DNA of 64,000 nt, from positions 5,478,576 to 5,542,575 of the forward strand of contig CM049309.1 of assembly GCA_026874595.1 (NCBI GenBank). Reading direction: 5' to 3'. Below the pieces are notes generated by a model. The model saw nothing but the letters and a program-made list of their open reading frames with translations, was not told the origin of the DNA and did no database searches. Position 1 is the first letter of the stretch, and each line of letters begins with the position of its first letter. A program made the translations under genes and the position numbers. The stretch is from Sipunculus nudus (lineage: Eukaryota; Annelida; Sipuncula; Golfingiida; Sipunculidae). Shown here piece by piece: positions 45,917-57,000 of the stretch.

Positions 45917-46552
45917 AAATAATGACAGAAGGATGAGAGTGATGCCAAACTCCCACGCGGAAACCTTGGCAACGATATGAATCTTCCCTTTGACCTTAAG
46001 AACTGTCTTTCTCATTAATCTAAGTGTCTAAATACAACACTTCTTAAACGAGTTAGCAGTCAGTAATATGGAAATGTTCATGGAACACGAATTGCAGATA
46101 TATTGATGACATATAACGGCTATGTATACCTTTCTTAACACATGCGATATTAAATAGAGCAGAGATTTTCAGATTATGCCCAGCTGCTTGATCTCCCATA
46201 TACATTATTCGCACTAAGCTTCGTCTCTCGAACAAGTTCATATTCACATAAATTAGCCCCTCTGAGACTGAGCCTGAACATTTGTTAAATCGGTTATATT
46301 TTCTTATAATCTTATCTGCTTTGAAGAAATAACATAAGCTTCTGGTTAAATTTGAGATCATTGTTATGTTTAGGATGTGTGCTTGTATTATCTACTGTGC
46401 ACTGATCAAACAAGCTTGTCATTATATTTTTAATCAGGATACCCAAACAATGTACATGGCACTGTCAGTGATTGTGATTTGATATATATCCACTAAATAT
46501 ATTTGTATTAATTGTTATATGCGAATTGTATTTTTTAATTAAAATTTTCTAA

Positions 46553-46558
46553 AATAAA
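46553..46558 (+). terminator. Candidate MMP polyadenylation signal
   Basis: AATAAA about 640 nt after the MMP stop codon, the first canonical hexamer I find downstream. Confidence 0.4.
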
Positions 46559-46559
46559 T

Positions 46560-48215
46560 ATTGGTCGTATGGGATAGCACCTCTTCCGGTTTTATATTTT
46601 GTATTGTTCAAGTGTGATCGGTACTCCAAGCTTGGATCTGAAACCCACTTTGTTTATGAATATTAGTTTATACATGAAATAGTGCGAGAAGATAGAGAGA
46701 CAGCCGGACGGAGAAGCCTTTCATTCCCATAAAAATTAAACTGCCAGTCAAATACAATACAAAACTAAATATTTAAAACGTTGTCTCTTGGAACTCGTAA
46801 TTAGGGCCTTACTTGATAAGTGGTGGCTTGTAGTTATCGCCCTGTCCGTCCGTCCATCAGTGACGTTTCCTTTCGCGTGCATTATCTCAAACAGAACAAA
46901 GTTTTATTTTTCTCAAATCCATAGGGTTTACTGATGTGGCCCATTTAGCAAACAGTATGGCTACCAGAGCAATATCGGTGATTCCCAGTATTTGAAAGAT
47001 AATAAAATCGATATCTTCACTCATACTCTTCAAGGATTGATTTCCTACACTACATAGCATTATATAACTACCTATAAAGACAAATGGCTGCAGACAAACT
47101 ATTACATGTGTAACAAAAAATAGTGTAGGCAAAAGAACATCCCTTAAAATAGATAACAAACTGTTATTTCAGTGACTCCAGATAATAATATTCTCAATTT
47201 CTTGCCAATTTCCTCATTGAGTCATATATATAATCTCAAATTTTATGAAATGCATAACACATAATCTCCATGCCATATACGATTTCTCAAGGTGTCACAG
47301 ATGACTATTGTGTCAGCGAAATAAAAGCCTTAACAACAGTCTCCGGACATAATAAAAGAATAAAATTTGTCTTTATGAATACATTACTTATATATTTCCT
47401 TTAGAAAGGTTGAATAAAATTATCACTTATTGACACCTATTACAGGTCGACTTGCATAGATTGGTACTTTATAATTTTTTTTGTATGCATTACTGAAAAT
47501 CCCGTGGAAACTATGTTTTCATTGTTAATGTAAAATCCGTAAACTTTTAAAAAACGGATATTCAAAGTTTTCTGTTAAATGAAGCCCTGTGCACATAAAT
47601 GGTCAGTTGTATAAAGGCAAATTATTATTTTATTCCGTTTTTTTTTTTTCACAAACACCAAGTCACCAAAGAAAGGTCATATATATTGTGTGTGTTCTCT
47701 TTTTCTATTTTTAAATCAATTAAATGGTACCATGGCGGTCCAGTCGTGCATGGTTTGCATCACCAGCACCACATTGCGGCACCTTGCGATCAGTATCAGT
47801 TTAATTTAAATATATAAAAAAATGTGTTACAAAAATTTAGATGTTCAAGCCAGGCTTATTTTTGTTCAGAAGTCTATGCCTGTTTATTGTTGACATTTAA
47901 ATTTAAATTAACACATTCTCGTTTTTGTTCAATAAAACCGGAGCCATGCAAATATAATTTCATAGAAGATCCTTGAAAAAATATTGTTTCTTCCATCGTT
48001 AACTGATTCTTATTTTCAGGACCTTAAATCCTATCACAATTCATTTTTTTTAGATTATAATTAAATTTACCTCGTCATGCAATTTTCAACCCTAAACCTG
48101 TGTAAATATGTAATTCTTGTTAATATATATCTGAGGTACCTGCTTCATGACCGAACATCAATCATCATGTACTCTTTACTAATGGTTAGGTCCATAAGAA
48201 AAAAAATTCACCATA
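46560..48215. other. Intergenic, no gene seen
   Basis: AT-rich. A CTGTCCGTCCGTCCATCAG stretch at about 46845 may be a fragment of a dispersed repeat. Nothing else is supported. Confidence 0.4.
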
Positions 48216-49061
48216 AAGGCCCATTCACAATTGAGATACGACCAGTTTACGATGGTATCGTTGTACGAGCAATCGCGTGGTGTCTTGCGAGCTGTTGCAT
48301 GCAGGCATTGCAGAGTGTCTTGCGAACGTGCGGTTAATATAATTACCATAACAGACAAGCGCATACAGCCTGGTTCACAACCCGCTGCGGTCACTGCACA
48401 CCGTATAGAGTACTGTAGGGTTTTTGGAACCGCAGGAATACTTATGCGGCCGACGTGCGGGAACGGCAAGATGTCTTCCTGATTCTTTTGGCCTTCGCAC
48501 CATAAAGTAAGCAAATCCTGCGGGCGCCGCAAACTAACCTTGCGGAAGCCGCAAAGGCCACTAACGACAGCCGCAGGTATCCGGTAAGTATCCAGGTCTC
48601 TCAGGTAGCCGAATAGACGTTAGAAATGGCACGGGCATCCTACGACATGCGCTTGCGCTTATGTAAGTTATGGTCGTTGCGGGATCCCTGCGGCGGTTGA
48701 AAATAACGCACGGAATAGCCAAAAACACCTGCCGTACGGCGACCATATTCTGATTGTGACGGAGGCGTAAGTTGATGCAGCGGCCCAGCCGTACAAGGGC
48801 AGCCACGTACGGGCACCGTACAGTAGACGTCAGACCAATTGCTCCTAATCGTGCAACACTCGCATGTGGACGCAAGACCACTCGTACAAGCGCATGGGAC
48901 TTAGTCGTATAACGAGCGCTTCTAGCTGCTCTGTTGTAAGATAGCTGTTGCTTTTGTGAATGCATTTGCCAAACTTTATGCGATCTATAACGCCACTTGT
49001 TTTAGCATATAGTGCGACCAAATGGTCCCAAGCGAGAGCATCCAAATTGTGAAAGGGGCTT
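48216..49061. mobile_element. Harbinger-like MITE M5
   Basis: Left end AAGGCCCATTCACAATT; the right end on the other strand gives AAGCCCCTTTCACAATT, two mismatches in 17. The flanks are TAA on the left and TGA on the right, so a target duplication is not certain. The 846-bp interior is GC-richer than its surroundings and full of CGTACG/GTGCGG inverted words. Open frames inside (for example 48561-48965 minus) show no known protein. Confidence 0.75.
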
Positions 49062-49227
49062 GAGGACAGCGGATTTTAACATTTGACAGCTATGATCTGG
49101 TGAGAGATTTAGCCTATCAGGCGAAAATGTATACCTCCACAACACTGTGTACTATAATCAATGTATCAGTGGCGTGGACAGGTCTTCAAACCGGGGGGCT
49201 GGCCATCTAGATAATATACATTGTATA

Positions 49228-49274
<47 letters not shown>

Positions 49275-49433
49275 CTGAAAGGGTTTGGTTGCCATTCCAG
49301 GATCAAAGTGCTCGATACATAAAGTAGAGCTGCTATAAGTTCATAAAAATGCATCAATGCATTCTAGGATCAAAGTGCTCGATACATAAAGTAAAGCTGC
49401 TATAAGTTCATAAAAATGCATCAATGCATTAAT

Positions 49434-49482
49434 GTCACTACCCACGGGTTTCGTGCGCACTGCGTGGCACTCATCAGGTGAC
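49434..49482 (-). ncRNA. Type I hammerhead ribozyme, family B
   Basis: Minus strand: GUCAC, core CUGAUGA, stem II GUGC..GCAC (with inner CAC/GUG), core GAA, stem III ACC-CGUG-GGU, cleavage site GUA, then GUGAC closing stem I. All invariant core positions of the hammerhead fold are present and the three stems pair. It lies in the terminal repeat of a Penelope-like element, where such ribozymes are known. Confidence 0.88.
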
Positions 49483-49598
49483 TGAATGGTGTTGGTTTGT
49501 TTTTGTTAATGTAAGGGTGCGTGTGCAAGATTATTTACGGTTGGTTGGTTTTGCTGTATGATGCCTGCAAGTGTTTAGTTATTCACTTCGTTTATTAA

Positions 49599-50239
49599 AG
49601 CCCCATCACACGAGAAGGAGACCTTCCGGCGACCACGGCGACCTAGTAGATCGCCGTTGGTCGCCCTTAACATCGTAAAAACCCTCCAAGTATGACTGCT
49701 ATGCCGCTCTCGCCCCGCCGACACAACGTGTGCTGACGCCGCGAGCTTCGTCAGAGCGCAGACGCAAGCACACGTCGAATCCAACTGGGCGCAGAGAGAG
49801 CGCAGTTCTGACGTCATAAGCGCAGCGGCAGCACCGTACGAAGCGTGTAAAGAGCTCACTAGGGTCACGGAGGTCTCGTTGGCTGCGGCGTTGGTGTGCT
49901 TGGGCAGCGAAGCGTAACAGATAGACCGATGCTACCATGTCTACTGGCGATCGACCTGCGCTGTCAGGAAGCTGGTACTGCGCTGCTGGGACACTGATGG
50001 CGATTAAATTCCGATCTGACTGCGCTTTAAATCCACGGCGACCCCGCGGCGGAAATTTTGTCCATGTTCAAAACTGGTCGCCACTAATGGCGTTCATGGT
50101 GACCATATGACAACCCAAGGCGACAGTATCTCGCTTCTACGAAGTTCATGAAAACTTAAGGCCAATCTGGCTGTGCTCTATGGCGATCTGCCCCAATTCG
50201 GTGATCGCAGCGAGATCGCCTTCTCGTGTGACGGGGGTG
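49599..50239. mobile_element. Harbinger-like MITE M6 nested in PLE-B
   Basis: Left end AGCCCCATCACACGAGAAGG; the right end on the other strand gives ACCCCCGTCACACGAGAAGG. TAA stands directly before the left end and within one base of the right end. The interior carries GGCGACC words and CCATGTTCAAAA, like M3 and M4. Confidence 0.85.
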
Positions 50240-50249
50240 TAAGGTGCCA

Positions 50250-50780
50250 ATCTTTTGTACGTCATGATTTGTAGCTTTTCATGTTCGCATAGGTTACACC
50301 TGTGAGTTCTGGTTGTCATAGTTGGCTTAGCGATAATAGACCATGTGATACTGTGTGAGGTGCCTTGTCGTTTGATTTTCCAAATATATTCTGATAGTTC
50401 TGTTTCTTTTTCATACTGCTCGTATTTTAAAGACTTCTTGTGGTCGGCATAGTGGCTTTTGAAAGTATTTCCTATGTTTTTCTATGTATGAGACGGTCCC
50501 GTTGTTTGTTGTAATATTAGCTTTTTAAACAACACTTGTTATTAAGCAGCCGCCGTTCATTTGACATTCTACTTTATTCCTGCAGTTATAAGCTCGCTTG
50601 AAGGGGGAGGGTTGATGGTTTTTGTAGAACTTTTCGGTTGTGCTTTCTGATGATGCTGCCCAGGTTTGGGTGATAGCTGTAGCTGACTTTTATAGTGTTT
50701 CTATCGAAGATTTTGTGAAGGGGGCTGCCGGGTGGGAAATGTTTGTCAATAAGGCGCAGGAACATTTTTCGACGTTAGTT
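50250..50780 (-). pseudogene. Penelope GIY-YIG endonuclease remnant
   Basis: Minus-strand frames give LIDKHFPPGSPLHKIFDRNT, KVSYSYHPNLGSII, YNCRNKVECQMNGGCLITSV, then after a frame shift KSHYADHKKSLKYEQYEKET, ELSEYIWKIKRQG and RCNLCEHEKLQI. These match the C-terminal linker and endonuclease of Penelope-like elements. A TAA stands where the Tyr of the GIY motif is expected (about 50534), and there are further shifts, so it is dead. Confidence 0.82.
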
Positions 50781-50796
50781 TTTATGGTAAGAAACA

Positions 50797-50823
50797 GTGC
50801 GCACGAAACCTGCAGGTAGTGAC
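50797..50823 (+). ncRNA. 3' half of a hammerhead ribozyme, family B, inverted copy
   Basis: GTGCGCAC-GAA-ACC-TGCA-GGT-A-GTGAC repeats the 3' half of the motif at 49434 in opposite orientation. The CUGAUGA half is gone. This is the inverted 5' terminal copy typical of Penelope elements. Confidence 0.75.
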
Positions 50824-50850
50824 ATTAATGCATTGATGCATTTTTATGAA

Positions 50851-52203
50851 CAAACGGGGTAAAATCAAAATTATCAAAATTATATACCTTATCAACCTGC
50901 AGCTATGCAGAAAAGAAATGCTAAACAAACTCTGTTTACAAAGCTGGATTAAAGTTTCATAAAGCACGGTTAAAAATGAAATAAAACACAATGGGTTGTC
51001 GGAAGTAAACTGTACAGATATTTATCTTTTAATTTTTATCATCATTCAAGTCATTTCTTATTATTCCATGTGATGATGATCATATGGCGAAATCAGGTAA
51101 AACGCAGGCGAGAAACATACTTGTAAAGTTCTTATTCTCTTAAACGGTGCAGTAGTATGAACGCTTCAAGTGCTAGATGTCGCAGAAGTTTCTTGTCATC
51201 TAGTAAAAGAAATTCCCGAATGTTTGGCGCTTCATCTCGCTTCTGTTCGCGAGATTTAAACGCAGTTATTCAGTGATACAGTATGTATATAACATGAGGC
51301 TGAAGTTTCAAGATTGCATAAAATTTCCAAGTTAAAGGTAAACTTTCAGAAGCATGCTTTACTTTTCATGATTATACTCTACCTTTAGATTCAGTAGTTT
51401 ACTACTGGGTGGGGTTGGGGGGGGGGGGGGGGGGGGGCAGAACGTGTCTTAAAGAGGTAGAAACTTGCAGAAGTGACTTTAGTCACAATGGCCAGGATTT
51501 ATAAAGAAAACACTATAAGCAGCAGTTCCATCCACTTTATTGAAGCCAGGACATATTTTCTCAGCGATTTCCATAAATATCAATGTCTGCCCTTTAGGGC
51601 CAAAGTATATGATAAAAATCATTCTGAGCCAAATATTTGATAAAATCAGGTTTCATTCATTCTAATGTGCTAAAACATTAAGGGAAAATAATAATTTTGA
51701 TGACACTTAGTTTTCTTCTTTAAAGGAAGGATATCAAATTTGTAGGAATGGTTTTCATTTTTTTTTGGGGGGGGGGGGGGGGGCATTCAATGTGAAATTC
51801 CAGAAAAACCTCCTGAATGACCATCTCTGCTTTGCCTAATACTTCATGTTGATACTTTCATTTTTCCGAATTGCAAATATGCAAAATTTTAAGCCATGTA
51901 TCTGCAAAAGTTTTGTAAATTTGGAGACTTTAAACAAACAAATGGGCAAGGCCCTAATTTTATGAAAAAAAGTTGCTAAAATGTTACAAGTTTACCTTTC
52001 CTACTATTCATTCTAAATGCATGAAGCCTGTAGGGGTTGTTCTACACTTTTCTGTGTCTTCGACTTCTAAGAGAGATCGAAAATATAAAATTTACAAAGT
52101 CATACTCCGGTAAAAATTATGTAAAAAGAAATAATTTAAATTCCAGCCTTACTGACCCATTGTTTCTGACCCAAACTAGATATTTCATTTAATAATTATA
52201 ATA

Positions 52204-52206
<3 letters not shown>
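50851..52206. other. Intergenic, poly-G tracts only
   Basis: No gene seen. Long G runs at 51417-51437 and 51767-51783. Confidence 0.5.
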
Positions 52207-52258
<52 letters not shown>

Positions 52259-52282
52259 CTCTGGAGAAAAACAACACTATTA

Positions 52283-52330
52283 ATCCACAACAGACTGTTT
52301 CACGGGGTGCGACCCGATCATCAGGTGAAT
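52283..52330 (-). ncRNA. Hammerhead ribozyme, family A, copy 1
   Basis: Minus strand: AUUCAC, CUGAUGA, U-CGGG-UCGCAC-CCCG-U, GAA, ACA-GUC-UGU, cleavage site GUU, then GUGGAU. Stem I pairs six positions with one U-G wobble. The base of stem II is U-U, not the usual G-C, so activity is not assured. Confidence 0.8.
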
Positions 52331-53004
52331 GTGGTTAGAATGAAGCTAACGGCGTGGTTTGAAAAGCCGAGACTTTACGAGATTACGAGATTATGCTTTG
52401 TGCGATTCGGGTGGGGGGGGGGGGGGCATGTGAAAGACTGACACTGATCCTATTGTCCTCGGGTGCACAATAGGATTGGTCGGGGTACACGTGCGATACT
52501 GGAACATAACAGGGCAGGGCAACGAGGTTATTTAAGTTGCAAAATTTATATGTAATACAAAGATAATTACCAGGAGGCTCAAATAGCATAATGAACTGAT
52601 TTCTAAAGGGTCTTGGAAGCAGTGAACATATCAGAGGTATACATATGATATGATAAAAATATGATATGATAAAAATACACATATACTATGAAAATACACA
52701 ATATACAAGGCAAATGTACAAATATAAAATATAAAAGACAAATATACTATACTATACTCATACTAAATGCAATCCACTCGGTAAACTTACCATGATGTAG
52801 TGGTAACGCCATGTCCCTCATCACTGCAGAGCAGTGAGAGAACAACTACCTGAACAGGTAAGTCTGCCCAGCGGATCCTCGGGGGGGGGGGGGGGGTGAT
52901 TGGATTGCGTGGATACCTTCTACTCCAGCTCCAGCGACAGGTACGTTGTCGAGCACTTTTGTTAACCCACCCTGTCCAGAAATTCAAATTATAACATCTA
53001 CAGA

Positions 53005-53769
53005 ATGAACAAAGCTAACTTCAACTACTCTTTGAAAAACATTCCCATCCCTAGTAATCTGTCCTACACCAAATCCCTGATAAGTAAAGTTGAAAGCCTA
53101 CTTCGGAGAATGCGATGGAAGGCATTCCATTTCGAAAACCCTGGTCAAACTTCAGATAAACTTAACTATGGATTCAAAACCACATTTTCACCCCCTCATA
53201 GCGAACACCTCAGGGCATTTGAAAGTGATATCTATGAAATGGTACGGAACATTGAATTTCAGCACTCACACAATGCATTTCAGAGACAAATGGCCAATGA
53301 CATCATAACAATCAGACAATCTGACAATCTCCTAGTACAGGCAGATAAGACCGCCAACCTGTACAGTATGCCGAAAGAACATTACAATAAACTTCTTACA
53401 GAAAACATCACTAAGACATACAAAAAAGCAGACAAAAATATCTGTAAAAATATCAATACAGAAGCCAAAGAATTAGCCGGGTCCCTTAACCTAGCAGACC
53501 GCATCGAACTTATGGCCGAGCGCAATGCTTACATTACTTTGAGAGACCACAAGGATAATTTTGAACTAAACCCCAAGTGCAGATTGATTAATCCAGCTAA
53601 ATCTGAAATAGGTATCATTAGCAAAAAGCACTTGGAAAAAATTAATAGCCAACTGAGACTGAAAACCAAACTCAACCAGTGGCAAAATACCGCACAGGTA
53701 ATATCTTGGTTCAAGAAATTGAAACTGAAGATCGGGTCGCACCCCGTGAAACAGTCTGTTGTGAATTAA
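53005..53769 (+). pseudogene. Penelope-like RT, N-terminal part, truncated by deletion
   Basis: The 254-codon frame starts MNKANFNYSLKNIPIPSNLS and continues with LRRMRWKAFHFE, NYGFKTTFSPP, RQSDNLLVQADKTANLYSMP, TKTYKKADKNI, RIELMAERNAYITLRDHKDN and KCRLINPAKSEIGIISKKHL. These are the conserved N-terminal blocks of Penelope reverse transcriptases. After NTAQVISWFKKL, where the catalytic palm should follow, it runs into hammerhead sequence (KIGSHPVKQSVVN stop). The catalytic Asp residues are therefore missing. No stops before the junction, so the deletion is younger than most decay here. Confidence 0.88.
53725..53766 (+). ncRNA. Hammerhead remnant fused to PLE-A ORF, family A, plus strand
   Basis: CUGAAGA, stem II CGGG/CCCG, GAA, ACA-GUC-UGU, GUU and GUGAAU are present. 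The 5' strand of stem I is replaced by ORF sequence (UUGAAA), which cannot pair with GUGAAU. Position 7 (U to A) is tolerated in hammerheads, but the missing stem I should inactivate it. Confidence 0.78.
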
Positions 53770-53848
53770 TAGTGTTGTTTTTCTCCAGAGTTATACCGCT
53801 CTGGCCTAGTCTGTAGGCCATAGAGCACTTTACATCGGAGGGTAACAC

Positions 53849-53853
<5 letters not shown>

Positions 53854-53894
<41 letters not shown>

Positions 53895-54056
53895 CTCTGA
53901 AGAAAAACAACACTGTAAATTCACAACAGTCTGTTTCACGGGATGCGACCCGATCATCAGGTGAATATGGTTAGAATGAAGCTAACGGCGTGGTTTGAAA
54001 AGCCGACACTTAACGAGATTACGAGATTATGCTTTGTGCGGGGCGGGAGGGGGCAT
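53854..54056 (-). mobile_element. Solo Penelope 3' terminus, family A, minus strand
   Basis: From (TA)n through AACTCTGAAGAAAAACAAC, the hammerhead, and GCTAACGGCGTGGTTTGAAA to a GCGGGGCGGGAGGGGG end. It repeats 52258-52430 at high identity and in the same orientation. It meets PLE-A tail to tail at the shared (TA)n. Confidence 0.8.
53919..53966 (-). ncRNA. Hammerhead ribozyme, family A, copy 2
   Basis: Minus strand: AUUCAC, CUGAUGA, U-CGGG-UCGCAU-CCCG-U, GAA, ACA-GAC-UGU, cleavage site GUU, GUGAAU. Stem I is now fully paired (AUUCAC/GUGAAU), where copy 1 had a wobble. Loop bases differ between copies while stems are kept. Confidence 0.82.
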
Positions 54057-57000
54057 GAATGCTTGTTTGCAATGATTCCGTTGTGTTGATTCTATACAAG
54101 ATATAGTTATAATTGTGAAAAAAAAGACATTTAAGTATTCTCCCAAGGGATTTTTCTGGGTTTATCTATCTTTTTTAGAAATTTCTTATTATTTCCCTCT
54201 ATACATATTGTCAAAATACATAACTGTTCCTGTTAGTTCAAGAATTGTTTGGTATCCTATGTAAGCAATACACAGTTTATAGACTTTGGATCCTTACACT
54301 GACCTCTTATATTGGAACGAATTTGAAGATATTATTTTCCTTCAATGAAATTTGAAAATCTTAAAATAGACTTATTTAATTTATTTTCCCTATTCAATCA
54401 ACAAACTAGAGAACGTAAGGAAAGGAATGATGTATAGATAATGAAGATACCGTAAATTTAATTTTTTTTAAATAAAATTGTTTAGTTTTAGCTGGTTTAC
54501 CGTGCTTTTGGCCGAATGCATTTTAAATTATGAGAATTGGTTATTTGTAAAATAATTAAACTTATTAATTTATATGATTAATAGATTATCATATAGCTAT
54601 AGTGCTATGAAGGTCCCAGTCTGCATATTAAATTGTATACTTAAAGATAATAGTAATTACGGTCAGAATTAAATATTATGAGCGTATCTCCATTACGGAT
54701 ACAAGATATACGGAAACCTTTGGTGAAACTCTGATTAACGAATTAACGATCCTTGAATGTTTGACGAAGCGAGACAGTTGTTGCTTGTAATACCTCACAA
54801 CGTTCGTAATAAATATTATTACTATTAACAGGCATGTATTGCATACATGTACATCCCCCACCCACCTAAAATTTTCGGGGGTAGGCATCCCCCCATCCCC
54901 CCCCCCCCCCCCCCGCCATCTCCGCCCTCGCAATATATGCTGAACTATATTGTGGACTGCGCTAGTGTTTGATAACCGAAGGCGTGTATTGAGCGCCTAT
55001 TTATTCTGACGATGTATCGTCGACTCGGAAAAAGGTTTATTGATATTGCAACGAAATGTTATTGTGTCATATATTTTATTGTTTGATTATTTGAATGAAA
55101 GTCTTTAAGTTTGAAATGATATATGAAATAAGGTATACGTTATCCGAAAAGTTAGTCATCACTTGAAAATGATGTTTCATAAATTATATTAATGGCTGTA
55201 AGATTATCAGTGTCACAAATGCACAAAGACTGTCAGTAATTTGGAAGTTTCTATGAGGCGTGTTACCTTGCATACAGGCCTCAACAGATCTGGTCAATGC
55301 TGAACTGAATTGGACTTGTAAAAACTGTTTGGTTTGTTTAGAATGGTTTGAAAGAAAATGCTGACATTTAATTAAAATATGATTTTTTGAACTGACATTG
55401 AATTTGAATTGGAATTGAATGGAAATCTGTTTAAAAAAAACATTAAAATTGAATCACTTGTAATTGAATTGAAATTGGAGGGAAATCGGTTAAAAATAAA
55501 AACAGTAGAATGTTATGTTTTGAAACTGATTTGGAATTAATGTTTCACGACGAGAAGATCTGAGCTGAATCTAAATATATTTTCCAGTTTTAACAATTTT
55601 CTAAATGTCTCGCAGTAGATGTTTCATTTTTTTATGAAATGCTGATTAAAATATTTTAATGAATTTTATATATAGCAATGGAATGAATTAACGACAATAT
55701 GAATTGAAAATTCATAAAATATTTTTTGATTGGAATTTAATCGGAAATGAAAATCAATGTTAACATGAGTTTTTTTCTGGGTCAACATACAAAGATCATA
55801 AAAACATGGGAAGTTGATTAGAGCATTGTATTTAATCAGAAAATTACATGTGTGTGTGTAGCTGTATAACAATCAAATACAAGGTCACCGTATTCCGTGT
55901 TGTTAAGCGATGTAATGTGACAGCGAATTTTACTTCGATCAAAGATCTGATGTAATCGCCTAGAGCAAGAGTGACGTGATAAACTGAGTTTTGTAATAAC
56001 GTAAATCTAGAAATCTTGCACCGGCATGGTCAGGAATGCTAAATTGTTATTTAGATTTTTAAAATTCTTGTAAAAGGGCGTTTCCTGTATCTCGCGTCAC
56101 TACAGGATTTAGAATGCACAGCTGATAGTTCTTTAAGAAACCACGGAAACTCATGTTTTATTTTATGGAAAATGAAATAAAGAAAAGTAAAATGTTTCGG
56201 CAATAGCTGTACTGGTAAATGTTCTATTAGCAAAGCTAGTCTACTAAAAAGGCGTCACCATTAATTTTATCGCCACATTCTAATGACAGCTTCATTACCT
56301 GCTCGGGGACAAAGGTGTGAATATATTCTGCGGCTCCTTTTATCAACAGTGAATTAGATTTATTTCCTGATGACTCAATATCGTCTGATATCAACGTTAA
56401 AAGTTGATTTATTATACATCGTCAATTAGTAAACGCAGCTGTACAGCTCTTCCTTTTTTATATTCCCTACACTTTTGGGTGACATGCATATGAGGAAATT
56501 GCCAAACACGACTTGACGCAGCAGAGCGTGTCATGTCAGTCACCTGCGAAAAGCTTCAACTACGACATATGTTTTTGCTCGATATGACATTATGAGAGAC
56601 ATAAATGATACAAGCTCATTAGCAGCACACGTCCATGCTATATGAATACACTACCAAGTAATGAGATTTAGAACGTATGAGTGAACATTAATTGCCTCCG
56701 CCAGGAAAATATGCTTTCATCCTCGTTTGTGTGTGTGTTTGTAAGTTTGTTCGTATTGATGAGCCGAATCTCATGAAATCAAAAGATCATTTCGGAAATG
56801 GGTCAATGAAAAATCAATTAGATTCTGATGGGGATCAAGACCCTTACATAGATAAAGTGTTGTTTTTATTTGTCAATACTTAAAATATTAATAAAATTAG
56901 CTAAACTATGGGAGACAGCCTATACATGTTCGGACTCGCTGAGCGTGCACAAAGCTATATAACTATTAATAAGGTATTACACCTTAATTTTTAAAAGAAA

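Larger units (their letters stand above)
49213..50850 (-). mobile_element. Penelope-like element PLE-B, 5'-truncated, minus strand
   Basis: Read on the minus strand: an inverted hammerhead half-copy (50850-50790), a decayed GIY-YIG endonuclease (50780-50250), a MITE insertion (50239-49599), and a complete hammerhead motif (49482-49434). A 3' terminal segment with a direct repeat of GATCAAAGTGCTCGATACAT follows, ending in (TA)n at 49271-49213. The reverse transcriptase is missing. Confidence 0.8.
52207..53893 (+). mobile_element. Penelope-like element PLE-A with inverted hammerhead termini
   Basis: Order: (TA)n 52207-52257, minus-strand hammerhead repeat 52258-52430, about 570 bp of leader, ORF 53005-53769 (+), plus-strand hammerhead remnant fused to the ORF end, terminal segment to 53853, (TA)n 53854-53893. 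The catalytic RT and endonuclease are absent, so this is an internally deleted copy. Confidence 0.82.

Noticed and set aside
48561-48965. 134-codon Arg-rich minus-strand frame
   Set aside because: It lies inside MITE M5 and resembles no protein family.
49575-49938. Minus-strand Ala/Arg-rich frames
   Set aside because: They lie inside MITE M6.
56692-56883. 63-codon frame MPPPGKYAF..
   Set aside because: It starts in a likely dispersed-repeat phrase (GCCTCCGCCAGGAAAATATG) and has no splice or homology support.
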